Positions 48,028 through 60,018 of a DNA stretch of 64,000 bases are shown piece after piece. Source of the stretch: Clostridiales bacterium. GTDB lineage: Bacteria; Bacillota; Clostridia; Peptostreptococcales; Anaerovoracaceae. Position 1 is the first letter of the stretch. Each line of letters begins with the position of its first letter. The DNA lies in assembly GCA_022773945.1 (NCBI GenBank), contig JALFNS010000046.1, positions 62,001-126,000 of the forward strand, written 5' to 3'. The notes below the pieces were generated by a model, which was given only the letters and a program-made list of their open reading frames with translations, did not search any database and was not told the DNA's origin. Position numbers and translations under genes: made by a program.

Positions 48028-48573
48028 ATGTCAAGAATAGGATTTAAGACAATTGAAATTCCTGCCGGCGTAGAGGTTAAGGTTGACGGAAACGTTGTTT
48101 CAGTCAAGGGACCTAAGGGCGAACTGCAGGAAACAATCAGCAAGTTATTAACAGTTGAGATCAGTGACGGCGTTCTCGAAGTAAAGAGAGACGGAAATGA
48201 CGCTGAGAAGAGAGCACAGCACGGACTGGCAAGAACTCTCATCGCCAACATGATCGAAGGCGTAACCAAGGGTTACGAGAAGAAGCTTCAGCTGGTAGGC
48301 GTAGGCTACAAGGCTGAGAAGAAGGGAAACACACTGGTAATGAACCTGGGATACTCACACCCGGTTGAACTGCCTGACCCTGAAGGCATCACTACAGAGA
48401 CACCTGATGCCACAACTGTAATCGTTAAAGGAATAGATAAGGCACTGGTTGGAAACTATGCTGCCAATGTAAGAGCCTGGAGAAAGCCTGAACCTTACAA
48501 GGGCAAGGGAATCAAGTACGAGGGCGAATACATCCGCAGAAAAGAAGGTAAGACCGGAGCTGCAGGAGCATAA
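48028..48573 (+). CDS. rplF: 50S ribosomal protein L6
   Basis: MSRIGFKTIEIPAGVEVKVDGNVVSVKGPKG. Confidence 0.98.
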   Translation: MSRIGFKTIEIPAGVEVKVDGNVVSVKGPKGELQETISKLLTVEISDGVLEVKRDGNDAEKRAQHGLARTLIANMIEGVTKGYEKKLQLVGVGYKAEKKGNTLVMNLGYSHPVELPDPEGITTETPDATTVIVKGIDKALVGNYAANVRAWRKPEPYKGKGIKYEGEYIRRKEGKTGAAGA

Positions 48574-48591
48574 AGAAAGGAGTAAAGCAGA

Positions 48592-48957
48592 ATGGCTAAA
48601 AAGAGCAGAAATGACAAGCGTCTTGTCAGACATGAAAGAATCAGAAGACATATTAGCGGAACTCCTGAAATGCCTAGACTTTGTGTTTTCAGAAGCAATA
48701 AGAATATTTCGGCACAGATTATCGACGACGTAAACGGAGTTACTCTCGCTTCAGCTTCGACGATTGACAAGGAACTGAAGGCTGACATCAAGTATGGCGG
48801 CAACAAGGAAGCTGCAAAGGCAGTAGGAGAAGCTATCGCAAAGAGAGCACTTGCGAAGGGTATCGAAAAGGTATGCTTCGACAGAGGCGGATTCCTCTAT
48901 CACGGAAGAGTTAAGGAACTGGCTGACGGTGCTCGTGAAGCAGGATTGAAATTCTAA
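48592..48957 (+). CDS. rplR: 50S ribosomal protein L18
   Basis: [34 protein letters not shown]. Confidence 0.98.
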   Translation: MAKKSRNDKRLVRHERIRRHISGTPEMPRLCVFRSNKNISAQIIDDVNGVTLASASTIDKELKADIKYGGNKEAAKAVGEAIAKRALAKGIEKVCFDRGGFLYHGRVKELADGAREAGLKF

Positions 48958-48971
48958 CGGGAGGTAACAAC

Positions 48972-49475
48972 ATGCGAAATACAATAGATGCATCAAAGCT
49001 GGAATTAACTGAAACTATAGTTAATATCAGGCGTGTTGCTAAAACCGTTAAGGGCGGCAGAAACATGAGATTCAGCGTTACAGTTGTTGTAGGTGACGGT
49101 GAAGGACATGTGGGAGTCGGTCTGGGAAAAGCACTGGAGATTCCTGAAGCAGTTAGAAAAGCTACAGAAGATGCTAAAAAGAATGTAATCAAGGTTCCTA
49201 CAGTAGGAACTACAATTCCTCACAGACAGCTGGGAGTATTCGGAGCGGGAAGAGTTCTTCTCATGCCGGCTGCACCCGGTACCGGAGTTATCGCAGGTTC
49301 ATCAGTTCGTACAGTACTGGAAGCTGCAGGTGTTAAGGATATCAGAGCCAAGTCAATCGGATCCAACAACACAGGTAACATGGCATATGCCACAATCGAG
49401 GGACTCAAGAGCCTCATGACTGTTGAGGAAGTTGCCAGAAAAAGAGGCAAGACTAAGGAAGAAATCTTAGGATAA
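48972..49475 (+). CDS. rpsE: 30S ribosomal protein S5
   Basis: [29 protein letters not shown]. Confidence 0.98.
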   Translation: MRNTIDASKLELTETIVNIRRVAKTVKGGRNMRFSVTVVVGDGEGHVGVGLGKALEIPEAVRKATEDAKKNVIKVPTVGTTIPHRQLGVFGAGRVLLMPAAPGTGVIAGSSVRTVLEAAGVKDIRAKSIGSNNTGNMAYATIEGLKSLMTVEEVARKRGKTKEEILG

Positions 49476-49488
49476 GGAGGAAGTAGTA

Positions 49489-49671
49489 ATGGCAAAGATG
49501 ATTAAAGTCACTTTAACTAAGAGTGTTATTGGCGCTTCCCCGAAACAGAGAAAAGTAGTTGAAGCGTTAGGACTTAAGAAGATGCACCAGTCAGTTGAGC
49601 TGATAGATTCTCCGGTGACAAGAGGAGCAATCAACAAGGTACCGCATCTCTTAACTGTTGAAGAGTTATAA
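49489..49671 (+). CDS. rpmD: 50S ribosomal protein L30
   Basis: [25 protein letters not shown]. Confidence 0.97.
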   Translation: MAKMIKVTLTKSVIGASPKQRKVVEALGLKKMHQSVELIDSPVTRGAINKVPHLLTVEEL

Positions 49672-49690
49672 GGGAGGAGGAGAAACTGAC

Positions 49691-50131
49691 ATGAAACTGC
49701 ATGAATTAAGAGCAGTAGACGGCGCAACAAAAGCACCCAAGAGAAAGGGTCGCGGAACAGGAACCGGTAACGGAACCACTGCCGGAAGAGGAATGAACGG
49801 ACAGAAGTCCAGAAGCGGCGGCGGCGTTAGACCGGGATTCGAAGGCGGACAGATGCCTCTGTACAGAAGAATTCCTAAGAGAGGATTCACCAACATCTGG
49901 GGAACAGAGTACACTGTACTGAACGTAAGCGACCTGAACAGATTTGAGGCCGGAAGCACAGTTACTCCGGAGAGCCTCAAAGAGGCAGGACTTGCCAAGC
50001 AGGTCAAGGACGGTATCAAGATTCTTGGAAACGGAAGTCTGGACAAGAGCTTAACAGTTAAGGCTAACAAATTCAGTAAGTCAGCAATCGAGAAAATAGA
50101 ATCTGCAGGAGGAAAGGCAGAGGTGATTTAA
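49691..50131 (+). CDS. rplO: 50S ribosomal protein L15
   Basis: [34 protein letters not shown]; start set by SD GGGAGGAGG. Confidence 0.97.
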   Translation: MKLHELRAVDGATKAPKRKGRGTGTGNGTTAGRGMNGQKSRSGGGVRPGFEGGQMPLYRRIPKRGFTNIWGTEYTVLNVSDLNRFEAGSTVTPESLKEAGLAKQVKDGIKILGNGSLDKSLTVKANKFSKSAIEKIESAGGKAEVI

Positions 50132-51414
50132 TGGAGATGTTCAGAACAGTCGCAAAGGCATGGAACGTACCGGAAATCAGGAAAAAGATAATTTTCACGC
50201 TCTGTATGCTGGTGATTTTCAGAATCGGAGCTCAGATTCCGGTTCCCGGCATGGACAGACAGATACTGGCCGATACGTTCAGTAGTGACACAGGACTTTT
50301 CGCTCTGTTCAATCTGTTCTCAGGAGGCGCATTCAGTAATTTCACGATATTCGCCCTGAGTATAACACCTTACATTACAGCATCAATTATCCTTCAGCTG
50401 CTCACCATTGCCATTCCGGCACTGGAGAGACTGGCCAAAGAAGGAAATGAGGGCAGGAAGAAAATTGCTCAGTACACTCGTTATCTGACAGTTGTTCTGG
50501 CACTGGTGCAGGCCGTTGGTGTCACCATCGGTCTCTTCAGACAGGCACTTATCAGCACAGACGTATTCTCCATCATAGTAATCGTTCTGGTGCTGACCGC
50601 GGGCACAGCATTCCTCATGTGGCTCGGGGAACAGATAAACGAACACGGAATCGGTAATGGTATATCTCTTATAATCTTCGCAGGAATCATAGCCAGACTG
50701 CCGTCTGCATGCCAGGAAATCTGGACTAAGCTTCAGGACGGATCGATGAGCGTGATAACGGTAATCCTGTTTGCTATCTTCTGTGTGATTGTAATAGTAG
50801 GCATTATCGAGGTTCAGCAGGGAGAGAGAAGAATACCTGTTCAGTATGCCAAGAGAGTTGTCGGCAGGAAGATGTACGGCGGCCAGGCAACACATATTCC
50901 TCTCAAGGTAAACCAGGCGGGCGTTATTCCGGTAATCTTCGCAATGGCGTTCCTTCAGTTCCCTCTGACAATAACGTATTTCATGAATGCGCAGGGATCG
51001 GCCGCTCAGTGGATTGAGAAGTGGCTCTCACCTACGGGTTCACCGGGTGTATGGGTATATGCGGTATTTAACGTGATACTGATTATATTCTTCACCTACT
51101 TCTACACATCGGTTACCTTTAATCCGGTAGAAGTTGCGCAGAACATGAAAGCCAACGGAGGCTTCATTCCGGGTATCAGACCGGGTAAAGCCACCATTGA
51201 GTATCTGAACAGAGTAATGACAAGAATCACATTCGTGGGCGCATTGTTCCTGGCAGCAGTTGCAGTACTTCCTACAATTGTCAGCCAGCTGGGAGGTCTT
51301 AACTTCCACTTCGGAGGAACATCACTGCTTATAGCGGTAGGTGTTGCGCTTGACACGATGAAACAGCTTGAGAATCAAATGGTTATGAGAAACTACAGCG
51401 GATTCCTTAAATAA
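50131..51414 (+). CDS. secY: Preprotein translocase subunit SecY
   Basis: GAQIPVPGMDRQ; QINEHGIGNGISLIIFAGI. Confidence 0.98.
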   Translation: MEMFRTVAKAWNVPEIRKKIIFTLCMLVIFRIGAQIPVPGMDRQILADTFSSDTGLFALFNLFSGGAFSNFTIFALSITPYITASIILQLLTIAIPALERLAKEGNEGRKKIAQYTRYLTVVLALVQAVGVTIGLFRQALISTDVFSIIVIVLVLTAGTAFLMWLGEQINEHGIGNGISLIIFAGIIARLPSACQEIWTKLQDGSMSVITVILFAIFCVIVIVGIIEVQQGERRIPVQYAKRVVGRKMYGGQATHIPLKVNQAGVIPVIFAMAFLQFPLTITYFMNAQGSAAQWIEKWLSPTGSPGVWVYAVFNVILIIFFTYFYTSVTFNPVEVAQNMKANGGFIPGIRPGKATIEYLNRVMTRITFVGALFLAAVAVLPTIVSQLGGLNFHFGGTSLLIAVGVALDTMKQLENQMVMRNYSGFLK

Positions 51415-51453
51415 GGAATCGCTGGAGGGTCTCCGGCCGGAGAGGAGAAAAAG

Positions 51454-52098
51454 ATGAATCTGATTTTATTAGGCCCTCCGGGAGCAGGCAAAGGCACCCA
51501 GGCCGCTAAGATTATTGAGAAATACAATATTCCTCATATCTCAACAGGCGACATCTTCAGAGAAAACATTAAAAACGGAACTGAGCTCGGCAAGAAAGCT
51601 CAGGAGTATATGAACAAGGGACAGCTCGTTCCCGATGAGCTGGTTGTGGAGATAGCCACAGACAGACTGACTAAGGATGACTGCAAGAACGGATTCCTTC
51701 TTGACGGATTCCCTAGAACAGTGTTCCAGGCGGAAGAGCTGGACAAGTTCCTTGAAGCCAGAGGAAGCGCTGTTGATCACGTGCTCGACATTGAAGTCGA
51801 CAGAGAAGAGCTCATGAAGAGACTTACAGGCAGACGCGTGTGCAGCAAGTGCGGAGCTTCCTTCCATGTTGTAAGCATCCCTCCTAAGAAGGAAGGAATC
51901 TGTGATGTATGCGGAGCTGAACTCATCCAGAGAAAGGATGACAACGAAGAAACAGCTGCCAACAGAATAGAAGTGTACAACAAGGAAACCAGACCTCTCG
52001 TAGATTACTATGAGAAGGCCGGAAATATTTCACATATCGACGGAGCTGCAGGTCTGGAGAACGTATTCAATACGATAGCAGGCATATTAGGTGAATAG
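51454..52098 (+). CDS. adk: Adenylate kinase
   Basis: LLGPPGAGKGTQA; CSKCGASFHV...CDVCG zinc LID. Confidence 0.98.
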   Translation: MNLILLGPPGAGKGTQAAKIIEKYNIPHISTGDIFRENIKNGTELGKKAQEYMNKGQLVPDELVVEIATDRLTKDDCKNGFLLDGFPRTVFQAEELDKFLEARGSAVDHVLDIEVDREELMKRLTGRRVCSKCGASFHVVSIPPKKEGICDVCGAELIQRKDDNEETAANRIEVYNKETRPLVDYYEKAGNISHIDGAAGLENVFNTIAGILGE

Positions 52099-52100
52099 GC

Positions 52101-52853
52101 ATGATCATAATCAAATCTGATTCAGAAATTGATATAATGAGAGAATCGGGCAAGGTGACAGGATCCATTCTGAAGGAACTGGAGACTTTCATAAGACCCG
52201 GCCTATCAACAGCCGATATAGACAGATTTGTTGAGGACAAGATCAGGGCGCACGGGATGATTCCTTCCTTCAAAGGCTACGGCGGATTCCCGGCCAGCGC
52301 CTGCGTGTCCATAAACGAAGAAGTTGTTCATGGGATTCCTGATAAGAAACGGATTCTCAGAGAAGGCGATATTGTAAGCGTTGATGTAGGATCCACCTAC
52401 AAAGGCTATGTCAGCGATGCGGCCAGAACCTACCCTGTGGGCGAGGTGAGTGAAGTTGCAACCCACATAATGGAAGCTGCCAGAGACAGTTTCTTCGCAG
52501 GTATGGAATTCTGCAGGAAAGGTTACAGACTTTCGGATATTTCACACGCTATTCAGCAGAAGGCGGAAGGAGAAGGCTTCAGTGTCATAAGGGATTTCGT
52601 AGGTCACGGAGTAGGACAGAACATGCATGAAGATCCTCAGATACCTAACTTCGGCAAGGCGGGCAGAGGCCCGCGTCTGGCTCCGGGAATGGTCTTTGCG
52701 ATAGAACCTATGATCTGTGAGGGCACATACGATGTACAGACCCTGTCCAACGAATGGACGGTGGTCACCCTGGACGGGAAACTGTCCGCACACTATGAAA
52801 ATACAGTAGTTGTAACAGATGGTGAACCTGAGCTGCTCACTCTGGCGGTCTAG
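52101..52853 (+). CDS. map: Type I methionine aminopeptidase
   Basis: [38 protein letters not shown]. Confidence 0.97.
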   Translation: MIIIKSDSEIDIMRESGKVTGSILKELETFIRPGLSTADIDRFVEDKIRAHGMIPSFKGYGGFPASACVSINEEVVHGIPDKKRILREGDIVSVDVGSTYKGYVSDAARTYPVGEVSEVATHIMEAARDSFFAGMEFCRKGYRLSDISHAIQQKAEGEGFSVIRDFVGHGVGQNMHEDPQIPNFGKAGRGPRLAPGMVFAIEPMICEGTYDVQTLSNEWTVVTLDGKLSAHYENTVVVTDGEPELLTLAV

Positions 52854-52879
52854 GGAATCCGAGTAAGAGGTGTTCAATA

Positions 52880-53101
52880 ATGGCTAAGAAGGACGTAATA
52901 GAAGCTGAAGGCAAGGTTGTAGAGGCACAGCCGAACGCCATGTTTATCGTCGAACTTGAAACCGGACATAAGGTGCTCGCTCACGTATCCGGTAAGATAA
53001 GAACCAACTATATCAGAATTATTCCGGGGGACAAGGTCAAGGTTGAGCTTTCGCCTTACGATCTTACCCGCGGCAGAATCACATGGAGAGGCAAAGCGTA
53101 A
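52880..53101 (+). CDS. infA: Translation initiation factor IF-1
   Basis: [41 protein letters not shown]. Confidence 0.97.
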   Translation: MAKKDVIEAEGKVVEAQPNAMFIVELETGHKVLAHVSGKIRTNYIRIIPGDKVKVELSPYDLTRGRITWRGKA

Positions 53102-53227
<126 letters not shown>

Positions 53228-53359
53228 GCCCGGCACAGTGTTAATCAGCGGCATTTTGCCGTAGGATAGAAGTTTTATTTAACATCCCGTTTATATTACG
53301 GCCGCCGACATAAGTCTTCGGTGCAGCGCGTGACGGAAGATGGGAACAGGAGGAAAAAT

Positions 53360-53728
53360 ATGGCTCGTATAGCCGGTGTAGACTTACCAAATGAAAAAAG
53401 AATTGAAGCCGGTCTTACCTACATCTATGGTATAGGCTGGACCACTTCAAGAGAAATCTTGGAGAAAACCGGAATTGACCCTTCAACGAGAGTTAAAGAC
53501 CTCACAGAAGAGGAAGCCGGTAAGATCAGAAAGGTTATCGAAAACGACTACATAGTTGAGGGTGATCTGAGAAGAGATACTTCAATGAACATCAAGAGAC
53601 TCATGGAAATCGGATGCTACAGAGGAATCAGACACAGAAGAGGCCTTCCTGTAAGAGGTCAGAAGACCAAGACAAACGCCAGAACTCGTAAGGGTCCTAA
53701 GAAGACCGTAGGCAGAAAGAAGAAGTAA
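53360..53728 (+). CDS. rpsM: 30S ribosomal protein S13
   Basis: [26 protein letters not shown]. Confidence 0.98.
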   Translation: MARIAGVDLPNEKRIEAGLTYIYGIGWTTSREILEKTGIDPSTRVKDLTEEEAGKIRKVIENDYIVEGDLRRDTSMNIKRLMEIGCYRGIRHRRGLPVRGQKTKTNARTRKGPKKTVGRKKK

Positions 53729-53742
53729 GGAGGTAGATTGAT

Positions 53743-54141
53743 ATGGCTAAAGCTGCAAAGAAAGCTGTTAGAAAAAAGAGAAAAGAACGTAAGAATGTAG
53801 AAAAAGGCCAGGCTCATATCCAGGCTACCTTTAACAATACATTAGTTACTCTGACGGACATGGCAGGAAATGCACTGTCATGGTCAAGCGCAGGTTCACT
53901 GGGCTTCAGAGGATCAAAGAAATCAACACCGTTTGCTGCACAGTCGGCTTCAGAGGAAGCTGCCAAGGGAGCTATGGAGCACGGACTCAAGACTGTAGAA
54001 GTATATGTCAAGGGACCGGGATCCGGCAGAGAAGCTGCTATCAGAGCCCTTCAGACAGCAGGCCTTGAGATTACAATGATCAAGGATATCACGCCGATAC
54101 CGCACAACGGTTGCAGACCGCCAAAGCGTAGAAGAGTCTGA
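53743..54141 (+). CDS. rpsK: 30S ribosomal protein S11
   Basis: [36 protein letters not shown]. Confidence 0.98.
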   Translation: MAKAAKKAVRKKRKERKNVEKGQAHIQATFNNTLVTLTDMAGNALSWSSAGSLGFRGSKKSTPFAAQSASEEAAKGAMEHGLKTVEVYVKGPGSGREAAIRALQTAGLEITMIKDITPIPHNGCRPPKRRRV

Positions 54142-54159
54142 TAGAAGGGAGGAAAACAA

Positions 54160-54780
54160 ATGGCAAGATATACAGATGCTAACTGCAGATTATGCAGAAG
54201 AGAAGGTCAGAAGCTTTTCTTGAAGGGCGACAGATGCTACAGCAGCAAGTGCTCCTTCGACAGAAGAAGTTATGCTCCCGGACAGCACGGACAGGGCAGA
54301 ATCAAGAACTCGGACTATGCTACTCAGCTGAGAGAAAAACAGAAGGTTAAGAGACTCTACGGACTTCAGGAGACTCAGTTCAGAAACCTCTTTGACAAGG
54401 CTGACAGAAAGAGCGGAATGACAGGTGCAAACCTGCTGATTCTCCTCGAGACAAGACTGGACAACGTAGTATTCAGACTTGGATTCGCTTCATCAAGAAA
54501 AGAAGCAAGACAGCTTGTAAGCCACGGACATTTCACTGTAAACGGCAAGAAGGTTGACATTCCTTCAGCTGCTGTGAAGCCTGGTGATGTTATCAAGGTA
54601 AAGGAAAAGAGCACAAGCTCACCTAAATTCAAGGAAGTTAAGGAAATGACTATCACAGTGCCTGAATGGGTATCTGTAGATGTTGAGAAGCTGGAAGGCA
54701 AAGTGCTTGCGGAGCCTACAAGAGAGCAGATTGATACACCGGTTGCAGAACACCTTATCGTCGAATTGTACTCCAAGTAA
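54160..54780 (+). CDS. rpsD: 30S ribosomal protein S4 (Cys-containing form)
   Basis: [36 protein letters not shown]. Confidence 0.98.
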   Translation: MARYTDANCRLCRREGQKLFLKGDRCYSSKCSFDRRSYAPGQHGQGRIKNSDYATQLREKQKVKRLYGLQETQFRNLFDKADRKSGMTGANLLILLETRLDNVVFRLGFASSRKEARQLVSHGHFTVNGKKVDIPSAAVKPGDVIKVKEKSTSSPKFKEVKEMTITVPEWVSVDVEKLEGKVLAEPTREQIDTPVAEHLIVELYSK

Positions 54781-54818
54781 GTATAGGTTACTGTATTTGA
54801 ACGGAAGGAGGGTTTTTA

Positions 54819-55766
54819 GTGATAGAAATCGAAAAACCGACAATCGAATGTATATATTCAAACGAAGATCCCAATTACGGGAAATTCGTTGTAGAGCCTC
54901 TCGAAAGAGGATACGGCACAACGCTGGGAAACAGCCTGAGAAGAATTCTTCTCAGTTCACTGCCGGGTGTAGCCGTTACATCAGTTAAGATTGATGGCAT
55001 TCTTCATGAGTTTTCAACGATTCCGGGAGTCAAGGAAGATGTTACCGAGATAATACTTAACCTTAAGAAACTTGCTGTCAGACTGAACGGCGAGAACGAG
55101 AAGAGAGTTCTCATTAACGCTGTAGGTCCTAAGGAAGTAACTGCGGCTGATATTCTCGGTGATGCGGATGTTGAGATATTCAATCCTGAGCTTCATATAG
55201 CAACACTTGATGAAAACGCTTCCCTCGTTATGGAGATCAGCCTCGCCAGAGGCAGAGGCTATGTGCCTGCAGACATGAACAAGACGGAAAACACACCGAT
55301 TTCCGTAATACCTACAGATTCCATATACACACCTGTCAGAAAGTGCAACTTCACGGTTGAAAACACAAGAGTAGGGCAGGTTACGGACTATGACAAGCTC
55401 ATTCTGGAAATCTGGACGGACGGTTCTGTTACTCCGAGCGAAGGTGTTTCCATCGGCGCCAAGATCATGCAGGAACATCTGAACCTTTTCGTTGAACTTA
55501 CAGATTCGGCGGAAGGTATGGAGATAATGATCGAGAAGGAAGTAAATCAGCAGGCCAAGGCACTGGAGATGACTATCGAAGAGCTGGAGCTTTCGGTAAG
55601 ATCCTTCAACTGTCTCAAGAGGGCAGCCATAAACACTGTTGAAGAACTCACTCGCAAGAGCGAAGAGGACATGATGAAAGTCAGAAACCTTGGTAAGAAA
55701 TCTCTCGACGAGGTTAAGAACAAGCTCGAAGAGCTTGGACTCAGCCTGAGACAGAGTGACGAATAA
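54819..55766 (+). CDS. rpoA: DNA-directed RNA polymerase subunit alpha
   Basis: [51 protein letters not shown] start. Confidence 0.98.
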   Translation: MIEIEKPTIECIYSNEDPNYGKFVVEPLERGYGTTLGNSLRRILLSSLPGVAVTSVKIDGILHEFSTIPGVKEDVTEIILNLKKLAVRLNGENEKRVLINAVGPKEVTAADILGDADVEIFNPELHIATLDENASLVMEISLARGRGYVPADMNKTENTPISVIPTDSIYTPVRKCNFTVENTRVGQVTDYDKLILEIWTDGSVTPSEGVSIGAKIMQEHLNLFVELTDSAEGMEIMIEKEVNQQAKALEMTIEELELSVRSFNCLKRAAINTVEELTRKSEEDMMKVRNLGKKSLDEVKNKLEELGLSLRQSDE

Positions 55767-55789
55767 TTTTTAACAGGAGGAACGCAGAA

Positions 55790-56131
55790 ATGCCAGGATA
55801 CAGAAAATTAGGCAGAGATTCCGCGCACAGAAAAGCTATGCTGAGAAATCTCGTAACTGACCTTCTCAGAGAAGGCAGAATACAGACTACTGAATGCAGA
55901 GCCAAGGAAGCCGGAAGACAGGCCGAGAAGATGATAACATTAGGTAAGAGAGGAGATCTCCACGCCAGGAGACAGGCTCTCGCATACATTTATGACGAAT
56001 CGGTTGTAACCAAGCTCTTTGAAGAGATCGCTCCGGGCTACGAAGACAGACAGGGAGGATATACAAGAATCCTCAAGCTGGGTCCTCGCAGAGGAGATGC
56101 CGCAGAAGTGGTATTCCTGGAACTGGTTTAA
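55790..56131 (+). CDS. rplQ: 50S ribosomal protein L17
   Basis: [26 protein letters not shown]. Confidence 0.98.
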   Translation: MPGYRKLGRDSAHRKAMLRNLVTDLLREGRIQTTECRAKEAGRQAEKMITLGKRGDLHARRQALAYIYDESVVTKLFEEIAPGYEDRQGGYTRILKLGPRRGDAAEVVFLELV

Positions 56132-56142
56132 GAGTAAAATGC

Positions 56143-56178
56143 AAAGGCTGTCGCATTATGCGGCAGCCTTAATTTATT
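56143..56178. terminator. Rho-independent terminator after rplQ
   Basis: AAGGCTGtCGCATTATGCGgCAGCCTTAATTTATT. Confidence 0.75.
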
Positions 56179-56179
56179 A

Positions 56180-57424
56180 TCATTCTGTTATCAGATCGAC
56201 AAAATCGTCGAAGTATTCCATACCGCTCCTGACAAACTCCAGGAGAACAGGTTCTCTGAATTCATACTTGTCGTTTTCCATGAGATAAGGTCCGAGAGGG
56301 CTTTCCGTGAGCATTTTTTCCAGCTCGCAGATATCACGGGCACTGTATGCGGAGACTACAAGCTGAAGTGAATCCGTGAGATAGAACACACCGCGTACAT
56401 CGTTGCTCAGCATGAAAATCCGCTCGTTTACATGGGAATTTGTAGGCTTGAATGACATGAACATACGTCCCTTTTCGTGGCGGGACATGATGGCGTTGAA
56501 GCCTATTGTAAATTCACCGATGTTGTCCTCAACCTCCTCTTCAGAAAGGAGAACGTCATACAGTGTGATGTATTCGGATTTACCCAGCATCATTGCAGCT
56601 TCCGTGGAACTGACATGAAACCGTGAGCAGTGCTCGAAACCGATCACACTGAGATCTTTCACAACAACCTTGGATACGACAGAATCGTATTCGCCGTTCA
56701 TTTCCACGAGGGATTCACATAGGTAGGAAACAGAGCCGTCTCCGTATCTCTTCTCCACATCTATGACGTTTCTGCAGAAGGTTGCCTTCACATAGTTATC
56801 GTAGAGATTCAGTGGAAATATGCATTCGCTGTGACCGTCCCTGCATGCTTCTGTGAGAAGGTATGCGGCTTCATAATCTCTGCCGAAGCATCTCATGAGA
56901 AAATAATTTACCAGCTGGTAGTCGTGAGTGATGTCAGGGCATATGTGATTCATAACATCGAAGTATTCTCTGTCACTGAAAATTACTTCAGGCGTGAGGA
57001 CAAAGGAGTAGTCCTCGTATCCCTCGGGAAGAGGAAGCCCTCTGTTGTCGTTAAAGGCTCTCCAGAAGGAAAGTATGCCTCTGAGTTCTCTTTCCGTAAG
57101 CTTTATCTTCTCCGCACCGAGACCGCCCACAAGTGACTGCTCAACGGAAACGGCCTCATGACCGAAATTGCCTCTGAGGCCTTTGTAAGTCTCCAGACCG
57201 GCCTCCTCACAGTCTATATAGAAGAACTGATGAAGATCGCCTGCGGGATCGGGTGTTCCGTCCGTATCGCTTATGCTCCAGGCGGCGTAAACGGCCAGAA
57301 CGCCCATAAGGCGCGTATCGGTCACATAGGCCGAAATGAAGTGCTTTTGCTTATTCTCGAGGCTGTCGCCGAAACCGCCTCTCAATACAGTGAAATTACG
57401 ATTTACCATAACCAAAGTATACAT
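56180..57424 (-). CDS. Hypothetical protein (no family recognised)
   Basis: Long clean ORF, 414 aa, convergent to rplQ; start may be the internal Met 57409. Confidence 0.7.
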   Translation of the reverse strand: MYTLVMVNRNFTVLRGGFGDSLENKQKHFISAYVTDTRLMGVLAVYAAWSISDTDGTPDPAGDLHQFFYIDCEEAGLETYKGLRGNFGHEAVSVEQSLVGGLGAEKIKLTERELRGILSFWRAFNDNRGLPLPEGYEDYSFVLTPEVIFSDREYFDVMNHICPDITHDYQLVNYFLMRCFGRDYEAAYLLTEACRDGHSECIFPLNLYDNYVKATFCRNVIDVEKRYGDGSVSYLCESLVEMNGEYDSVVSKVVVKDLSVIGFEHCSRFHVSSTEAAMMLGKSEYITLYDVLLSEEEVEDNIGEFTIGFNAIMSRHEKGRMFMSFKPTNSHVNERIFMLSNDVRGVFYLTDSLQLVVSAYSARDICELEKMLTESPLGPYLMENDKYEFREPVLLEFVRSGMEYFDDFVDLITE

Positions 57425-57518
57425 CTTTCGGAAGAAAATACAAGACCAAAGTGTTGACTAAAAAAACAGGTAATATATAATTATTGTATGTATGTAATTT
57501 TCTAGGAGGTATACATTA

Positions 57519-58676
57519 ATGAAGAGATTATTCACATCTGAATCGGTTACCGAAGGCCATCCTGACAAGATATGCGACCAGATTTCCGATGCTATAGTAG
57601 ATGCTATAATGGCCGAAGACCCGCAGGGCAGAGTAGCTGCGGAGACAACGGTGAATACAGGGTATGCCATGGTAATGGGCGAGATCACTACAGAATGTTA
57701 CGTCGATATTCCCAAGCTGGCAAGACAGGTTATATGTGATATAGGCTATGACAGAGCCAAGTACGGCTTTGACGGAACAACATGTGCCATCATGACATCC
57801 ATAGATGAGCAGTCTCCGGACATCGCGCTGGGAGTCGATGAGGAGACTAATGCCGACAAAGAGATAGGTGCAGGAGACCAGGGACTCATGTTCGGGTACG
57901 CTTGCAATGAGACTCCGGAGCTGATGCCTATGCCTATATCCCTGGCCCACAAGCTGGCCAGGAAGCTGACGCAGGTGAGAAAGGACGGCACTCTGGATTA
58001 CCTGAGACCTGACGGCAAGACACAGGTTACCGTGGAATACGACGACGATAAGGTTAAACGTATCGATACCATCGTAATATCAACACAACACGATCCTAAG
58101 GCCACTCTGGAGCAGATAAGAGAGGATATGATCGAGCACGTTGTTAAAACCACCGTGGATCCGGCTCTGCTGGACGAGAACACCAAGTATTTCGTGAATC
58201 CGACAGGAAGGTTTGAAATAGGCGGACCTCAGGGAGATTCGGGGCTGACGGGCAGGAAGATTATCGTTGACACCTACGGAGGATATGCGCACCACGGAGG
58301 CGGATGCTTCAGCGGCAAAGACCCTACGAAGGTGGACAGATCTGCCACTTATGCGGCTCGCTGGGTTGCCAAGAACCTGGTTGCCGCAGGACTTGCGGAC
58401 AAATGCGAAATTCAGGTGGCCTATGCCATAGGCGTCGCCGAGCCTGTATCCATAATGGTTGACTCCTTCGGAACGGGAGCGGTTGATGACGAGAAGCTGG
58501 CAGAAATCGTGGGCAGACATTTTGACCTGAGACCTGCCTCGATAATAAGAGACCTTGATCTGAGAAGACCTATATACAGACAGGTGGCCGCATACGGGCA
58601 TTTCGGCAGAACAGATCTGGATCTGCCGTGGGAGAGACTGGACAAGGTAGAAGAACTTAAATCAGAATTAAGATAG
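57519..58676 (+). CDS. metK: S-adenosylmethionine synthase
   Basis: [53 protein letters not shown]. Confidence 0.98.
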   Translation: MKRLFTSESVTEGHPDKICDQISDAIVDAIMAEDPQGRVAAETTVNTGYAMVMGEITTECYVDIPKLARQVICDIGYDRAKYGFDGTTCAIMTSIDEQSPDIALGVDEETNADKEIGAGDQGLMFGYACNETPELMPMPISLAHKLARKLTQVRKDGTLDYLRPDGKTQVTVEYDDDKVKRIDTIVISTQHDPKATLEQIREDMIEHVVKTTVDPALLDENTKYFVNPTGRFEIGGPQGDSGLTGRKIIVDTYGGYAHHGGGCFSGKDPTKVDRSATYAARWVAKNLVAAGLADKCEIQVAYAIGVAEPVSIMVDSFGTGAVDDEKLAEIVGRHFDLRPASIIRDLDLRRPIYRQVAAYGHFGRTDLDLPWERLDKVEELKSELR

Positions 58677-58689
58677 CGGAGAAATGTGA

Positions 58690-60018
58690 ATGGGAATTAA
58701 AGTTGCGAAGTTTGGAGGATCCTCCGTAGCAGATGCTTTGCAGATAAGGAAGATAAAGAAGATAATACAGGATGACGAAGCCATCAGGTACGTTGTGGTT
58801 TCAGCACCGGGCAAGAGATTTGCAGAGGACAGCAAGGTTACCGACCTGCTCTATCTGTGCAAGACTCATATGGAGCACAAGCTGCCCTATGAGCAGATTT
58901 TCAACGTGATAAGAGACAGATATATAGCAGTGGCGCACGATCTGGGAATCAGACTGGACCTGGAGAAGGAATTCGACGAAATCAGCCGTGAGATAAGTGA
59001 AGGTGCTTCCGTGGACTATATAGCCAGCAGAGGAGAATACCTCAATGCCAAACTTATTGCCGAGTATCTGGGCTATGATTTCATAGACGCAGGTGACGTG
59101 ATAAGATTTACGGAGAAAGGCCGGTTCATGGAAGAACGCACCGATGAGCTTCTCAGAGAGGCTCTGGCTGAGCATGAGAATGCGGTTATTCCGGGATTCT
59201 ACGGCAGACGCACCGACAGCACAATCAAAACCTTCTCGCGAGGGGGTTCTGATATTACGGGAGCTCTCGTAGCCAGAGCCGCAGATGCGGATGTGTATGA
59301 GAACTGGACCGATGTGTCCGGCTTCCTCATGGCGGATCCGAGAATCGTGGATAATCCTAAGCCTATAGCAACGATTTCCTACAAGGAACTGAGAGAACTG
59401 TCCTACATGGGAGCATCCGTTCTTCACGAGGAGGCGATTTATCCTGCAAAGGCCGCAAACATTCCGATTAACATAAGAAACACCAACAGACCTGAAGATC
59501 CGGGCACGATGATAACAGCCGAGCCTGACAAGAAGTGCGGGCAGGTAATATCGGGAATCGCCGGCAGGAAGGATTTCACGGTAATAGGAATAAGCAAGAG
59601 CCACCTGGCGGGAGAGAAGGGCTTCATAAGGAAGCTTGCCGGCATCATGGAGGACAACGATATCACAATCGAGCACATTCCAACGGGTATCGATACAATG
59701 TCGGTCGTTCTCGACAACAAGATGATAAACGGCAGGCTGGAGGAAATACTCGAAGAGATGAGGCAGCAGCTGAAGCCGGATTCCATGGATGTCTTCGAAG
59801 ACATGGCCCTTATCGCCACAGTGGGAATCGGTATGGCGGAGCGTAAAGGCACTTCGGCCACACTTTTTACGGCGCTGGCTGAAGCCGGAGTGAACATAAG
59901 AATGATAGATCAGGGCTCCAGTGAGATGAACATTATTGTGGGAGTTGAGAACAGAGATTTTAACAAAGCCATCAAGGCTATATACGGAGCCTTTGTGGAA
60001 CAGGAAGACGCGGAATGA
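58690..60018 (+). CDS. lysC: Aspartate kinase
   Basis: VAKFGGSSVAD; FSRGGSDITGALVARA; C-terminal ACT domains. Confidence 0.93.
   Translation: MGIKVAKFGGSSVADALQIRKIKKIIQDDEAIRYVVVSAPGKRFAEDSKVTDLLYLCKTHMEHKLPYEQIFNVIRDRYIAVAHDLGIRLDLEKEFDEISREISEGASVDYIASRGEYLNAKLIAEYLGYDFIDAGDVIRFTEKGRFMEERTDELLREALAEHENAVIPGFYGRRTDSTIKTFSRGGSDITGALVARAADADVYENWTDVSGFLMADPRIVDNPKPIATISYKELRELSYMGASVLHEEAIYPAKAANIPINIRNTNRPEDPGTMITAEPDKKCGQVISGIAGRKDFTVIGISKSHLAGEKGFIRKLAGIMEDNDITIEHIPTGIDTMSVVLDNKMINGRLEEILEEMRQQLKPDSMDVFEDMALIATVGIGMAERKGTSATLFTALAEAGVNIRMIDQGSSEMNIIVGVENRDFNKAIKAIYGAFVEQEDAE

Noticed and set aside
57450-57518. SAM riboswitch upstream of metK
   Set aside because: Leader after the likely promoter TTGACT-16-TATAAT is only ~40 nt and no S-box motif is present
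58801-59676. 291-aa minus-strand ORF inside lysC
   Set aside because: Shadow ORF of a strongly conserved gene
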